Positions 45,297-54,043 of a DNA stretch of 64,000 nt are shown one piece after another. The translations under genes and the position numbers were made by a program. Source of the stretch: Lachnospiraceae bacterium (GTDB lineage Bacteria; Bacillota; Clostridia; Lachnospirales; Lachnospiraceae); contig CAJTDL010000017.1 in the NCBI GenBank assembly GCA_910575035.1, positions 1 through 64,000 on the forward strand, in the 5' to 3' direction. Each line of letters starts with the position of its first letter. Positions within the stretch are counted from its first letter, which is position 1. The notes beneath the pieces were generated by a model. It saw only the letters and a list, made by a program, of their open reading frames with translations, made no database searches and was not told the DNA's origin.

Positions 45297-46002
45297 ATTA
45301 TTAAAAGTACGTCATACGTTTGCATTAAAGTTATTTGTTGCGGCTCCTATCGTTACTTTGAGCTTAGGATACATCTTGAGTGGAAAATTTGTTCAGCTTA
45401 CAGCCTTTAATTGGTGGTATATTTTCATACTGCCGATTACGATTGCTATTTGGTGTGCCAGCTTTATCAGTTGTGAAAAACGCATACAGTATCAGAATAT
45501 TCTCTGCTTATCTGTTGACATGAAGAAAATCTGGATTGGCAAGCTGTTTGCGGCTGCCGTGCTGCTTTTATTAACCAATTTTGTAATGTGGGGCGGCTGT
45601 ACGCTCTTTGCTGTTTTTACCGTGATGGACATTGACCCGCTTAATGGGTTTTTCGGCTGTATGTTATTGTTTCTTGGTTACGTCTGGCAGCTTCCGCTTA
45701 TTATGTGGCTTGCGAAAAAAACAAATTATCTTACCGCTATACTAATTTCCTTTAGCTGTAACATTTTATCCACGATTGGAGCGGAAAGCGATTTGTTTTA
45801 TCTCAATCCATTTGCCATTCCAGCACGCATTGTATGCCCCTTTTTCAAAATGCATCCTAACGGTATTCCTATTGAAAATGGTTCTTTTCTGCTGAATACT
45901 GGAACAATCATTCTTGCTGTTGGTCTTAGCTTGATTTTGGCGGTATTGTGTTTTTTGCTTACAGCGTGGCTTTTCACTAAAGGAGATAGAACACATGATT
46001 GA
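45274..46002 (+). CDS. Lantibiotic-immunity ABC permease (MutE/EpiE family)
   Basis: A 242-residue permease with six hydrophobic segments (for example FNWWYIFILPITIAIWCASF and AAAVLLLLTNFVMWGGCTLF). The N-terminal HLIHSELLKVRHTFALKL and CEKRIQYQNILCLSVDMKKI are typical of the first immunity permease. AAAGGGG lies nine bases before the ATG at 45274. It overlaps the ATPase gene upstream and the second permease gene downstream, showing tight translational coupling. Confidence 0.88.
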   Translation: MFHLIHSELLKVRHTFALKLFVAAPIVTLSLGYILSGKFVQLTAFNWWYIFILPITIAIWCASFISCEKRIQYQNILCLSVDMKKIWIGKLFAAAVLLLLTNFVMWGGCTLFAVFTVMDIDPLNGFFGCMLLFLGYVWQLPLIMWLAKKTNYLTAILISFSCNILSTIGAESDLFYLNPFAIPARIVCPFFKMHPNGIPIENGSFLLNTGTIILAVGLSLILAVLCFLLTAWLFTKGDRTHD

Positions 46003-46747
46003 GTTATATCATTATCTAAAAAGCGATTTTTACAAGTTGCGCAATTCTTCGTTCTTTTGGGTGCATGTTTTATTCCCATTTCTGGGAGTAGCACTTGTTT
46101 TACTGTATGCGACATTTGCGGCTGTAAACGATATAAACAAAATTGCGGTATTCTTTCAGTTTTTCGCAATCGCATATCCTTTTGTTATTAGTATCGTTTG
46201 TGAGATTATCGCAGGACAGGAAAACCGGGCGGGGCATTATCAGAATATTTTAGTGTTGCGTTCCAAAACGAAAGTTATTTTGTCTAAATTCCTGTTACTG
46301 ATTGCCGCTGGATTGCTTGCGGTATTATTGGGCATATTTCTATTTACTTTGTTGCTTCCGGCGACAGGAACAAAGCTGCTTTTGCCGACATCATCCCTTG
46401 TATTACTGGCTCTGACCTTGTGGAGCTGTAATATACTGCTATATGCGCTTTCTATTATTTTAGCATTTCGGTTTGGAAGAACGATCTGCATAGGAATGGG
46501 AGCTATTGGCAGTTTATTAGCTGCGTTGCTTCAAACGGGCTTAGGTACAGGCTTGTGGTTTGTGCTGCCATATGGCTTTGGAATACGTCTTAGTGATTTC
46601 GCGCTTCAATTTGCCTTGCAGGATTTACCTGCTGTTAGCGCAGAACTTAAATTCGGGATAAGCATGTGCGCAGGCATGGCGGTTTTGTTTATTGTAATTT
46701 TGTTCGTGTGGTTTTTGCGGTATGAGGGAAAGTGTACAAATGAGTGA
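45995..46747 (+). CDS. Lantibiotic-immunity ABC permease (MutG family)
   Basis: A 250-residue second permease with about six helices. Its start (LYHYLKSDFYKLRNSSFFWV) and the loop GQENRAGHYQNILVLRSKTK are the usual paralogous features of LanG proteins. The start overlaps the previous stop by eight bases. With the ATPase and the MutE-type permease it completes a LanFEG transporter. No lantibiotic precursor, LanB, LanC or LanM gene is in the window, so it likely protects against peptides from other strains. Confidence 0.88.
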   Translation: MIELYHYLKSDFYKLRNSSFFWVHVLFPFLGVALVLLYATFAAVNDINKIAVFFQFFAIAYPFVISIVCEIIAGQENRAGHYQNILVLRSKTKVILSKFLLLIAAGLLAVLLGIFLFTLLLPATGTKLLLPTSSLVLLALTLWSCNILLYALSIILAFRFGRTICIGMGAIGSLLAALLQTGLGTGLWFVLPYGFGIRLSDFALQFALQDLPAVSAELKFGISMCAGMAVLFIVILFVWFLRYEGKCTNE

Positions 46748-46761
46748 GGAGATGATATAAT

Positions 46762-47127
46762 ATGGGTTGTTTGGGAAATGTGATATGGTTCCTGTGCGGA
46801 GGATTATGGCAGGGCTTAGCATGGACAATATCGGGCATTTTTTGGTGCATAACCATTATTGGAATACCGATTGGGCGACAATGTTTCAAATTTACTGCTC
46901 TTACTTTTTTTCCTTTTGGCAAAGAAATTCAGTACGGCGGTAATGCAATTTCAACTTTGGCAAACCTTGTATGGCTCATAATCAGTGGTATTCCCCTTGC
47001 CATAACAGCGTGCATAAATGGAATACTGCTATGCTGTACAATTATCGGCATACCGTTTGGTATACAATGCTTTAAGATTGCAAAACTCGCCCTTATGCCT
47101 TTTGGGGCGACAGTAAATGAAGTCTGA
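46762..47127 (+). CDS. YccF-domain membrane protein
   Basis: A 121-residue protein with the two internally repeated YccF units (LGNVIWFLCGGLWQGLAWTI, then ITIIGIPIGRQCFKFTALTF, echoed by LANLVWLIISGIPLAITACI, then CTIIGIPFGIQCFKIAKLAL). Each half has a membrane segment and the conserved IGIP-G-QCFK loop. Its function is unknown in this family. Placed 14 bases after the permease and 14 bases before the response regulator, it is clearly part of the immunity operon, so it may help the membrane response to lantibiotics. Confidence 0.92.
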   Translation: MGCLGNVIWFLCGGLWQGLAWTISGIFWCITIIGIPIGRQCFKFTALTFFPFGKEIQYGGNAISTLANLVWLIISGIPLAITACINGILLCCTIIGIPFGIQCFKIAKLALMPFGATVNEV

Positions 47128-47141
47128 CAGGAGGGATTGAT

Positions 47142-47801
47142 ATGGCGAATATATTAGTTGTTGATGATGAAAACGCAATGCTGCAACTGATAAAGCGCAT
47201 TCTCGAAAAAGACGCCCATACCGTAACACTTCAAGCAAATGCAAAAGCCGTTCTTGATATGGATTTCAGACGATATGATTTGATTTTGCTGGATATTATG
47301 ATGCCAGATATGGACGGTTTTGAATTATGCGATCAAATCCGTTCCCTTGTGGACTGCCCTATTATTTTCTTGACTGCAAAAACACAGGAAAGCGATATTG
47401 TTCGTGGTTTGGGAATTGGCGGCGACGATTACATCACAAAGCCTTTTGGTACAAATGAATTGCTTGCCCGTGTAAATGCGCATTTACGCAGAGATACCAG
47501 AGAAAAGAAATATGCCATATCCATTTCGGGCATTATCTTTCACATCAACGCAAAGGAAACGGAAGTTAATGGGAATAAACTCCCTCTAACCAAAAGTGAG
47601 TATGAAATATGTGAATACTTGGCTTTGCACCGGGGACAGGTTTTTTCAAAAGAGCAGATTTATGAAGCTGTTTTTGGTTTTGAGGGAGAAAGTGACGATA
47701 GTGTGATAGCCACTCATGTAAAAAATATTCGCAGTAAGTTAGCGGCTGTCAAATTATCCCCTATTGAAACGGTTTGGGGGGTGGGTTATAAATGGGAGTA
47801 A
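47142..47801 (+). CDS. OmpR-family response regulator of the immunity locus
   Basis: A 219-residue regulator. The receiver domain has the acidic pair DD (residues 8-9), phospho-acceptor Asp51 in LILLDIMMPDMDGFELC, and the conserved Lys in YITKPFGTNELLARV. The C-terminal winged helix (LTKSEYEICEYLALHRGQVF, VWGVGYKWE) binds DNA. It resembles SpaR/NisR-type regulators. AGGAGG precedes the ATG. The stop overlaps the kinase start by ten bases. A likely target is the inverted repeat at 44503. Confidence 0.93.
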   Translation: MANILVVDDENAMLQLIKRILEKDAHTVTLQANAKAVLDMDFRRYDLILLDIMMPDMDGFELCDQIRSLVDCPIIFLTAKTQESDIVRGLGIGGDDYITKPFGTNELLARVNAHLRRDTREKKYAISISGIIFHINAKETEVNGNKLPLTKSEYEICEYLALHRGQVFSKEQIYEAVFGFEGESDDSVIATHVKNIRSKLAAVKLSPIETVWGVGYKWE

Positions 47802-49147
47802 AAAAACTGCGTTCTATCTTCATGCGGTATATATTCATTGTTGCTGGAGGTATCCTTTTCATTATTGCCGTTAATGTTGCTCTATATATGCTCTGCATAA
47901 ATACAGAAGTCATTATTCCTGCCATGAATATTGAGGATAGGATTGCTGACGCAGCAGAAAAAATACAGGCAGATAAATTATTTGATACAGCCGACATTCC
48001 CAGCTTTTGCGATTATGGCGTTTATTCTCCCACAGGTGTGTTCCAGTACGGTTCTTTATCAGAAGATACTGCCAACACATTTTGGGAGAAAGCTGCCACA
48101 AACGGAAAGAATATAGTTCACCCATACCGTGTTCGGATTGTTGGCCGTGAGAATGAAGTTATTCTCTTGCGATACCGTTTGACTTCACAATTCAGCAATC
48201 CAGTGCTTCGACGGATATGCCCGACATCCGACTTTTGCCTTATCGGGCTGATAATGATTGAGACTATCGTTTTGCTGCTCCTTGTTTCCCATTGGTTTGG
48301 GAAATATACGGGCAGGAAAATTGATAAACTGCTTATCGTAACCCAGAAAATTGAGAAGCAGGATTTGGATTTTAAGATTGATAGCAGTGGCATATTTGAA
48401 GTAGACCGCGCCTTATCCGCACTGGAACACTTGAAACAGGCACTAAAAAATTCGCTTGCCGAACAATGGCAAGCGGATAAATTACGGCAGGAACAGATTT
48501 CAGCTTTGGCACATGATTTGAAAACACCATTGACTATTATCCGTGGAAATACGGAGCTGCTGTATGATACGATACTTGCCGATAATCAGAAAGAATGTGC
48601 GGACTATATCGAGGGCAGTGTTGTTCAAATGCAGGACTATATTGAAACGCTGATTGACATGACAAAAGCAAAAGAGAAGTTTCCGTTTCGCCGCGAAAAT
48701 GTAAAATTATCTTCCTTATTGCAGGAAATCCGTACACAGGCAAAAGGTTTATGCGCTGTAAAAAATATTTATCTGGAATGGAGGGAAAATGTTGATCGGG
48801 AATATATCTTTGCAGACAGTGAACAACTGATAAGAGGTTTTGCAAATGTTCTTTCAAATGCAATAGAATATACGCCAGCAGGAAAAACTGTTTTCTTTGA
48901 AGTGTATGAAAAAGATAATTCAATCCTATGCTCTATCACTGATATGGGAAGTGGTTTTTCTCCCGAAGCGTTAAAATATGCGACCGAACAATTTTATATG
49001 GGCGAACAAAGCAGGCATTCCAAATCGCATTATGGAATAGGTCTTTATGTAGCAGACTCCATAATAGCCCAACATGGCGGACAGCTTATTTTAAGCAACT
49101 CTGAAAAGACTGGCGGCGCACAGGTTATAATCAAAATTCCATATTGA
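47792..49147 (+). CDS. Sensor histidine kinase of the immunity locus
   Basis: A 451-residue membrane kinase. Two membrane helices (about residues 12-35 and 147-170; YIFIVAGGILFIIAVNVALY, FCLIGLIMIETIVLLLLVSH) bracket an extracellular sensor of about 110 residues, the size seen in NisK/SpaK-type peptide sensors. HisKA follows with the phosphorylated His in ISALAHDLKTPLTIIRGNTE. The ATPase domain has NVLSNAIEYTPAG, DMGSGFSPEAL and HYGIGLYVADSI. It probably senses a lantibiotic and activates the adjacent regulator. A terminator follows. Confidence 0.93.
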   Translation: MGVKKLRSIFMRYIFIVAGGILFIIAVNVALYMLCINTEVIIPAMNIEDRIADAAEKIQADKLFDTADIPSFCDYGVYSPTGVFQYGSLSEDTANTFWEKAATNGKNIVHPYRVRIVGRENEVILLRYRLTSQFSNPVLRRICPTSDFCLIGLIMIETIVLLLLVSHWFGKYTGRKIDKLLIVTQKIEKQDLDFKIDSSGIFEVDRALSALEHLKQALKNSLAEQWQADKLRQEQISALAHDLKTPLTIIRGNTELLYDTILADNQKECADYIEGSVVQMQDYIETLIDMTKAKEKFPFRRENVKLSSLLQEIRTQAKGLCAVKNIYLEWRENVDREYIFADSEQLIRGFANVLSNAIEYTPAGKTVFFEVYEKDNSILCSITDMGSGFSPEALKYATEQFYMGEQSRHSKSHYGIGLYVADSIIAQHGGQLILSNSEKTGGAQVIIKIPY

Positions 49148-49153
49148 CATCAT

Positions 49154-49179
49154 GGACGGCTTGCGAGCCGTCCTTTTTT
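49154..49179 (+). terminator. Intrinsic terminator of the immunity operon
   Basis: GGACGGCT/AGCCGTCC stem with TGCG loop, then TTTTTT, seven bases after the kinase stop. Confidence 0.93.
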
Positions 49180-49341
49180 CAAATCTTTATGAAATCCACA
49201 AAATTAGCAGTTAACATATAAATAAACAATAGAAATACAACCTGCCACATGACGGCAATAGAAAAATACTTTTTATCTAATTCGTGCTATGTTTATATTG
49301 CGGCGGGTAAATAAAACTAAACGAATAGGAAGCGAGGAAGC

Positions 49342-49599
49342 ATGAGAAAACATTCTATTACAAAAGCACTGGTAAAGTTATGTGTAATGATCGGAATATT
49401 TTTTACCCTGCTCATTTGGACGATATGGGGAAATACGGCGTTGACAGTGAGTAACATAAAAATGTCAAGCAGCCGTATTCCCACCGTATTTTCCAGGTTT
49501 CTGATAGCGCAAGTATCAGATTTGCACAACGCAGAATTTGGGAAAGGCAATAAAAAGCTGCTGGAATCGCTTCAGAAAGCAAGCCGGACATTATTGTAA
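49342..49599 (+). pseudogene. N-terminal fragment of a metallophosphoesterase
   Basis: The frame begins with a membrane anchor (LCVMIGIFFTLLIWTIWGNT) and reaches the first metal motif, QVSDLHNAEFGKGNKKLLES, of a YkuE-like metallophosphoesterase. Near 49585 a shift separates it from KPDIIV in the next frame, and the remaining about 200 residues (GDLID, NHE and GHTH motifs) are missing. It is truncated and inactive. Confidence 0.75.
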
Positions 49600-49701
49600 A
49601 ACCCGGGGATTGGGTAACAGCATTATTCCTATCCGCTTTAAGAATCGCCCGGAAGTCATTATTTTTTCTTTTGCCGTCCTCCGGCAGAATAAGAAGAATA
49701 T

Positions 49702-51306
49702 TTAGATTTTAATTATAGTATCAGCAAGAGAAGCCATATCAGGGTCATGCGTAATAATTATACAGGTTTTTTCTGCAAAAATAGTATGTATTGATTGCTT
49801 TACCAAATTACTTGTTTCTATATCTAAGTTTGATGTAGCTTCATCAAAAATCATTACGTCCGGGTTTTTTATAATCATTCTTGCAAGTGCAATTTTCTGT
49901 TTTTGTCCTCCTGACAGGTTTTTACCATTTTCACTTATCACTGCTTGAAGTCCGCCTGTAAATTCAGAAATATCCAATCCTGCTTTACTTAATGCTGCTA
50001 TAATTTCATGTTTATCTAACTGTGGTGCAATAAATCTAATGTTGTCTAATAAAGTACCCGAAAAAAGAACAATATTTTGTGCTACAATCCCAACTTGATT
50101 TCTCAAATCTAATAAAGAGACATTTTTGATTTCAATATCGTTAATGCGAATAGAGCCGGAATAATCTTTATAAAATCCTAAAAGCAATTTTGCAATCGTT
50201 GTTTTCCCACTTCCATTTTTCCCTAATAGTGCAACTTTTTCATTTCTGCTAATTGCCATATTAAAATGATCAATAACTGTTTTTTCATTATAACCAAACG
50301 AAACATCTGAAAATATAATATTTTCTATCTTTCCAACCTGCCTATTGCCACATATTTCATCTTCGGTTTTTAATTTTAGCAATTCGTTAATTCTTGTTAA
50401 AGCTGCAATACCGGGTTGTACCATAATACTAATACTTGCTAAAAGTTGCATAGGTGCAAAAATCAATAAAGCATATTGAGATACTGCCCAATAGTTTCCT
50501 AAAGACATTTTTCCATTCAGGATAAAGATACCGGAAAAAACAATAAGCAGAACGGAAGCAATATTTGCAATTCCTACTATACCCTCGGAAGCAATATTCA
50601 TCATCTTACCGCGTTTAACGGATTTATCTGCAACTTGTTTAAGTTGACGGGATATTTCAGATGAGCGTTGATTTTCCATTTTTAATTCTTTAACTGCTGA
50701 AATACCGCCTATATTTTCCTGTACTTTTCCCGATGTTTGGGCTGTTGTTTCAAGCAAAGCCTTTGACGCTTTTTTTATCTTAATGCTTGAATAATTAGTG
50801 AAATAATATATAACAGGTAAAAACAGCAATAAAATCAAAGATAATTCCCACCGAATTGAACATACAAGAACCAATGCGCCAACAAACGAAACTATACTTG
50901 TTACAAATTTTAAAAATACAGGGGAGAAAAATACATTTAATGACTCAGTTTCTTTTATTCGTTCAAAAATATATCCCGTTTGTTGCTTGTCAAAAAATTC
51001 CATAGGTAACTTCAATATTTTAGTAAATAAGTCGTTTTTCAAATCGGCAATAAAATAGCTGCTTGTCTTTGTTAAATTTTGGCTTATATAATAATTGACC
51101 GCAAAACTGCAAATATATACAAATCCTAAGAATATACTGCAATATGTGATTGTTTCTATTGAAGTTTTAGCGACACCCTCATCTAAAATATAACTAACAA
51201 GATATGGTGGCAAAAGTGTCAATACTGATGAAATAATCATCATAAAAAATAGTGAAAGTATTTTTGCTTTTTTGAAATAAGAAAATAGAAAAGAATATTT
51301 TTTCAT
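49702..51306 (-). CDS. ABC exporter (fused membrane and ATPase domains)
   Basis: A 534-residue half-transporter. Six helices span residues about 15-285 (LSLFFMMIISSVLTLLPPYL, YCSIFLGFVYICSFAVNYYI). The ATPase part has Walker A ALLGKNGSGKTTIAKLLLG, signature NLSGGQKQKIALARMI and Walker B VMIFDEATSNLD, plus ITHD. There is no peptidase domain. It is of the lipid/peptide exporter type and must dimerise. Its ATG overlaps the stop of the upstream XRE gene by four bases, so the regulator and transporter are translated together. Confidence 0.92.
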   Translation of the reverse strand: MKKYSFLFSYFKKAKILSLFFMMIISSVLTLLPPYLVSYILDEGVAKTSIETITYCSIFLGFVYICSFAVNYYISQNLTKTSSYFIADLKNDLFTKILKLPMEFFDKQQTGYIFERIKETESLNVFFSPVFLKFVTSIVSFVGALVLVCSIRWELSLILLLFLPVIYYFTNYSSIKIKKASKALLETTAQTSGKVQENIGGISAVKELKMENQRSSEISRQLKQVADKSVKRGKMMNIASEGIVGIANIASVLLIVFSGIFILNGKMSLGNYWAVSQYALLIFAPMQLLASISIMVQPGIAALTRINELLKLKTEDEICGNRQVGKIENIIFSDVSFGYNEKTVIDHFNMAISRNEKVALLGKNGSGKTTIAKLLLGFYKDYSGSIRINDIEIKNVSLLDLRNQVGIVAQNIVLFSGTLLDNIRFIAPQLDKHEIIAALSKAGLDISEFTGGLQAVISENGKNLSGGQKQKIALARMIIKNPDVMIFDEATSNLDIETSNLVKQSIHTIFAEKTCIIITHDPDMASLADTIIKI

Positions 51307-52307
51307 GTGGTAACCTCCTTGTCCAGCATTGTTATCAACTGTGCAAAAATTAACGTATCTCTTATTAAATCAAATGGCTTAGCTGAAAATCCGGTTTTAT
51401 ATACTTGGAGAAGAACACTATCATCAATGGACTTTTTCCTAAGCAGCCTAACAAATTTTTCAACTGCCTGTTCTGCATTTTCTTTTTCCTTTAGCAGACA
51501 ATATAAATGTGAAACATTCATATAGAGCATAAAGTAAACACTATGGTCTAATTCCAATAGTTCGGCAAGAGTAATCTGATTTTTAGTAACAGCTAAAGCT
51601 CCTTGCAAATCATTTTCTTTCTGCAAATATGAAATTTTATTTCGTAGCTCATGTAATAACTGTACCCCTAAAGAAATTATTGCGGTTTCAATCTTATTTA
51701 TGGCATGTTCATCAGTTCGTAATAATAAGCTGTTTGTCATATTGACAGCCGCAAAATTTTTTGATTCACTATTAGAAAAAGAAAATGGAAAATGTCTATA
51801 CTGTCCTATCAACATAAACAAATGCCCTAAAACAAAATGTTTTTGTGCCTGCACATTTTCAGATGCACAATTTTGACAAAGAGCTATCATTTGATTTACT
51901 GCTTTTTCTCTTATCTCCACTTCTTGAGCCAATGCAATATATGGAATAACAGCAATTATTAAATCCAGTTTCAGCCTATCGTTTGTCGGAAACAGATAAC
52001 AGAATGCTTTTATTTTTTCCATTCCATTAAAATACTGTTTTTGTGCGAATAATTCCGTACATTCCGCTTTGAAATCGTTGTATTCTTTTTCTGTTAATTC
52101 ATTTGAAAATCCAAATAAACAATCTATTGAAACATTGAAGTATCGTGCAAGAATAGGAAAAAAACTTATATCGGGATACATTTGCTCATTTTCCCACTTT
52201 GAAATTGCTGCACATGACACTCCTAATATTTCACTTAATTGTTCTTGTGTAATACCTTTTGCTTTTCTCAACCCTTGCAATATTTTTCCTACCGCTAATT
52301 TTTGCAT
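51303..52307 (-). CDS. XRE regulator with long helical C-terminal domain
   Basis: A 334-residue protein with an N-terminal helix-turn-helix (LRKAKGITQEQLSEILGVSC, AAISKWENEQMYPDIS, then FFPILARYFNVSIDCLFG). The remaining 260 residues are all-helical with TPR-like spacing (ECTELFAQKQYFNGMEKIKA, then VSHLYCLLKEKENAEQAVEK), as in peptide-responsive Rgg/PlcR-like regulators. Start at 52307, with GGAGGG eight bases upstream, rather than 52322. It probably controls its own operon with the exporter. The ligand is unknown, and no peptide gene is evident nearby. Confidence 0.85.
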   Translation of the reverse strand: MQKLAVGKILQGLRKAKGITQEQLSEILGVSCAAISKWENEQMYPDISFFPILARYFNVSIDCLFGFSNELTEKEYNDFKAECTELFAQKQYFNGMEKIKAFCYLFPTNDRLKLDLIIAVIPYIALAQEVEIREKAVNQMIALCQNCASENVQAQKHFVLGHLFMLIGQYRHFPFSFSNSESKNFAAVNMTNSLLLRTDEHAINKIETAIISLGVQLLHELRNKISYLQKENDLQGALAVTKNQITLAELLELDHSVYFMLYMNVSHLYCLLKEKENAEQAVEKFVRLLRKKSIDDSVLLQVYKTGFSAKPFDLIRDTLIFAQLITMLDKEVTT

Positions 52308-52525
52308 GAATAATCCCTCCATATATATATTGTACTCTAATTGCTTTACTCATCCCATGTACTAGTAGTTAACTTGTGATATATATTTTTGTAACCTATT
52401 GTTAATATAATGTGTTTTAGCACAGTAATCAACACTTGAAGAACAAATACTGGAAATATTTAAGCTAATGATTGGAACTATATAGACATATCCAAGCAGA
52501 AAGGGGAACAGTAAAATGTAATAGG

Positions 52526-52717
52526 ATGAATAACTATGGCAAAAGACCAGTACCGAAATACGACTTTAAGGCTTTTGGGGCGGCGATAAAGGCGGCGCGG
52601 ACAGGGCGCAAGGAGAGCTGCAAGAAAGTAAACGACGAAATGTTTATCTCGCCGCACTACCGTGCGAACATTGAGAACAAGGGGCAGCACCCAAGTTTGC
52701 AGATGTTGCTCACATGA
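52526..52717 (+). pseudogene. 5' fragment of a conjugative-element helix-turn-helix regulator
   Basis: MNNYGKRPVPKYDFKAFGAA, KAARTGRKESCKKVNDEMFI and SPHYRANIENKGQHPSLQ match the N-terminal HTH of regulators commonly found in Tn916-like elements. Normal continuation is lost after LQ by a frameshift and stop. Only the DNA-binding part could be made. Confidence 0.65.
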
Positions 52718-52733
52718 AGATATCTCACTAAAC

Positions 52734-52761
52734 AAGAACAGCCGAAAAGATGGCTATTCTT
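52734..52761 (+). terminator. Possible terminator hairpin
   Basis: AAGAACAGCC and GGCTATTCTT pair with one mismatch around seven bases, followed by ATTTAG. It lies 16 bases after the fragment above. Confidence 0.4.
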
Positions 52762-52856
52762 ATTTAGCGAGTTTAAAGGGTGCTTACACGATAGCATACG
52801 GGCAGGCTATAAAATTACAATAAAAAAGGCTACTGGTTTTTGTCCGGCAGCCCCTT

Positions 52857-53180
52857 CTATCTATTTTCTTTCAGAGTTTTCTTCATAGTGATAAGAATAT
52901 TTTTGATAATCTGCTTTTCAGCCAGACTGCATCCTTGCAATAGATTCGATATATCCTGTTCGATGTAGAGATTGGCTACAGAATCAAGGCTATCATAGAC
53001 AAGCCGATCTAAAGTTGTATCCAGAGTGTTTGCAATCTTGACCAGTGAGGAAAGGCTTACTTGTGTTGCAGCTCGTTCAATGTGGCTTATATTGCTGGTG
53101 TACACTCCGACAATTTCTCCCAGTTTTTCTTGTGTCAGATGCTGTTTCAGCCGTTGCTCCTTGTTATTCAGATATTGCAT
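52857..53180 (-). CDS. XRE-family regulator, N-terminus possibly altered
   Basis: A 107-residue helix-turn-helix protein (KQHLTQEKLGEIVGVYTSNI, SHIERAATQVSLSSLVKIAN, TLDTTLDRLVYDSLDS) ending in a helical tail (SLAEKQIIKNILITMKKTL). It is of the type common in conjugative transposons. The first residues (MQYLNNKEQRL) do not look like the usual ALGKRIRKQR-like start and no ribosome site is present, so the 5' end may be damaged. Confidence 0.6.
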   Translation of the reverse strand: MQYLNNKEQRLKQHLTQEKLGEIVGVYTSNISHIERAATQVSLSSLVKIANTLDTTLDRLVYDSLDSVANLYIEQDISNLLQGCSLAEKQIIKNILITMKKTLKENR

Positions 53181-53344
53181 ATATGGCAGGTATTAAAATC
53201 ACTGTAGAGATGCTTGTTTCTCTGGGACTGATAAAGGGTATGGGCGAAAAGAAATAAAGTTACTTATCGTCCAGTAGCCTTAATCATGGAATCGGATAAG
53301 ATACCCACAATATATTATAATGGCGATATGGACTGGGGGCTGGC

Positions 53345-53683
53345 ATGAGGAACATAAGAAAAATAGCAGGAAAATCTAAAGATTTGTTATACAGAGCGAT
53401 ATTCTGTCTAAGTGGTGATGCAAAGGAAGCTACAGACCATAAGATCCCGATGACGCAGGAATTGTTTGAATATCTTTTCGATTTTTACCTTGATATGGAC
53501 GACCAGAGAATAGTAATGAAGTTTATGGGCAAGTATCCGCAGTTTGTGGATGCCTATGTAAAGAGGGTTGAAGAAGAGCTTTCTAAGACAGAGCCTCCAG
53601 GAGAAACGCCTGAGCAGGCAGAAGCAAGATGGCAGAAACTCTGCGCAAGGATAAGGGAGAGGCATGGGGAGGATGCGATTTAA
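53345..53683 (+). CDS. Hypothetical protein
   Basis: A 112-residue basic and acidic soluble protein (KIAGKSKDLLYRAIFCLSGD, then FEYLFDFYLDMDDQRIVMKF) with a Pro/Glu-rich tail (EEELSKTEPPGETPEQAEAR). GGGGG lies seven bases before the ATG. I do not recognise the family. It stands among damaged conjugative-element regulators and is followed by a hairpin. Confidence 0.5.
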   Translation: MRNIRKIAGKSKDLLYRAIFCLSGDAKEATDHKIPMTQELFEYLFDFYLDMDDQRIVMKFMGKYPQFVDAYVKRVEEELSKTEPPGETPEQAEARWQKLCARIRERHGEDAI

Positions 53684-53690
53684 ATGAAAT

Positions 53691-53715
53691 AGGACTGCTT
53701 ATAACTGGCAGTCCT
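53691..53715. terminator. Bidirectional hairpin between convergent reading frames
   Basis: AGGACTGC/GCAGTCCT with a nine-base loop. T-rich sequence is modest on the plus side, and ATTTCATTT follows on the minus side. Confidence 0.5.
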
Positions 53716-53795
53716 TATCTGCGTTCTTTGAGTGTCTGTTTTACAGTTTGCAGAATCCGTAAAAGAAGTTCCTTTTCTTCAGCAGTATAAAGCAT
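53715..53795 (-). pseudogene. C-terminal fragment of an XRE regulator
   Basis: The last residues LYTAEEKELLLRILQTVKQT then LKERR resemble the helical tail of the regulator encoded at 52857 and of its Tn-borne relatives. No helix-turn-helix is encoded upstream, so only the 3' end remains. Confidence 0.4.
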
Positions 53796-53808
53796 AATAT
53801 GCTCAAAA

Positions 53809-53976
53809 ATGAATATGGGCAAAAAAATAGATTTTTTGGTGATAAGGATGAGCGATGAAGCGATTCGGGAGTTGTTTTGTGCTTTTGTGGAAGAAGGGAA
53901 ACTTGATGAGGAAATAGCCGAACAGATATTACAAAAGATTTTGGAAATCTTGTTTGGCGAAAAAACAGAATCATAG
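53809..53976 (+). CDS. Small helical protein
   Basis: A 55-residue acidic frame (MNMGKKIDFLVIRMSDEAIR, then ELFCAFVEEGKLDEEIAEQI, then LQKILEILFG). The composition is that of a real amphipathic helical protein, but the start lacks a clear ribosome site and an internal ATG (MSDEAIR) with AAGGATG nearby may be used. It lies 67 bases before the cyclase gene in the same direction and could be a leader gene of that operon or an element remnant. Confidence 0.4.
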   Translation: MNMGKKIDFLVIRMSDEAIRELFCAFVEEGKLDEEIAEQILQKILEILFGEKTES

Positions 53977-54043
53977 AATAGGCAAGAATAAGCAGACATA
54001 ACGACCAGGTAGAAAGGATAAAACATTTGAGGTGGTCAGGCAT

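Noticed and set aside
43315-49341. Lantibiotic structural gene near the immunity locus
   Set aside because: No short frame with a leader and a Ser/Thr/Cys-rich core, and no LanB, LanC or LanM gene, was seen; the 40-residue frame at 44364 lacks Cys.
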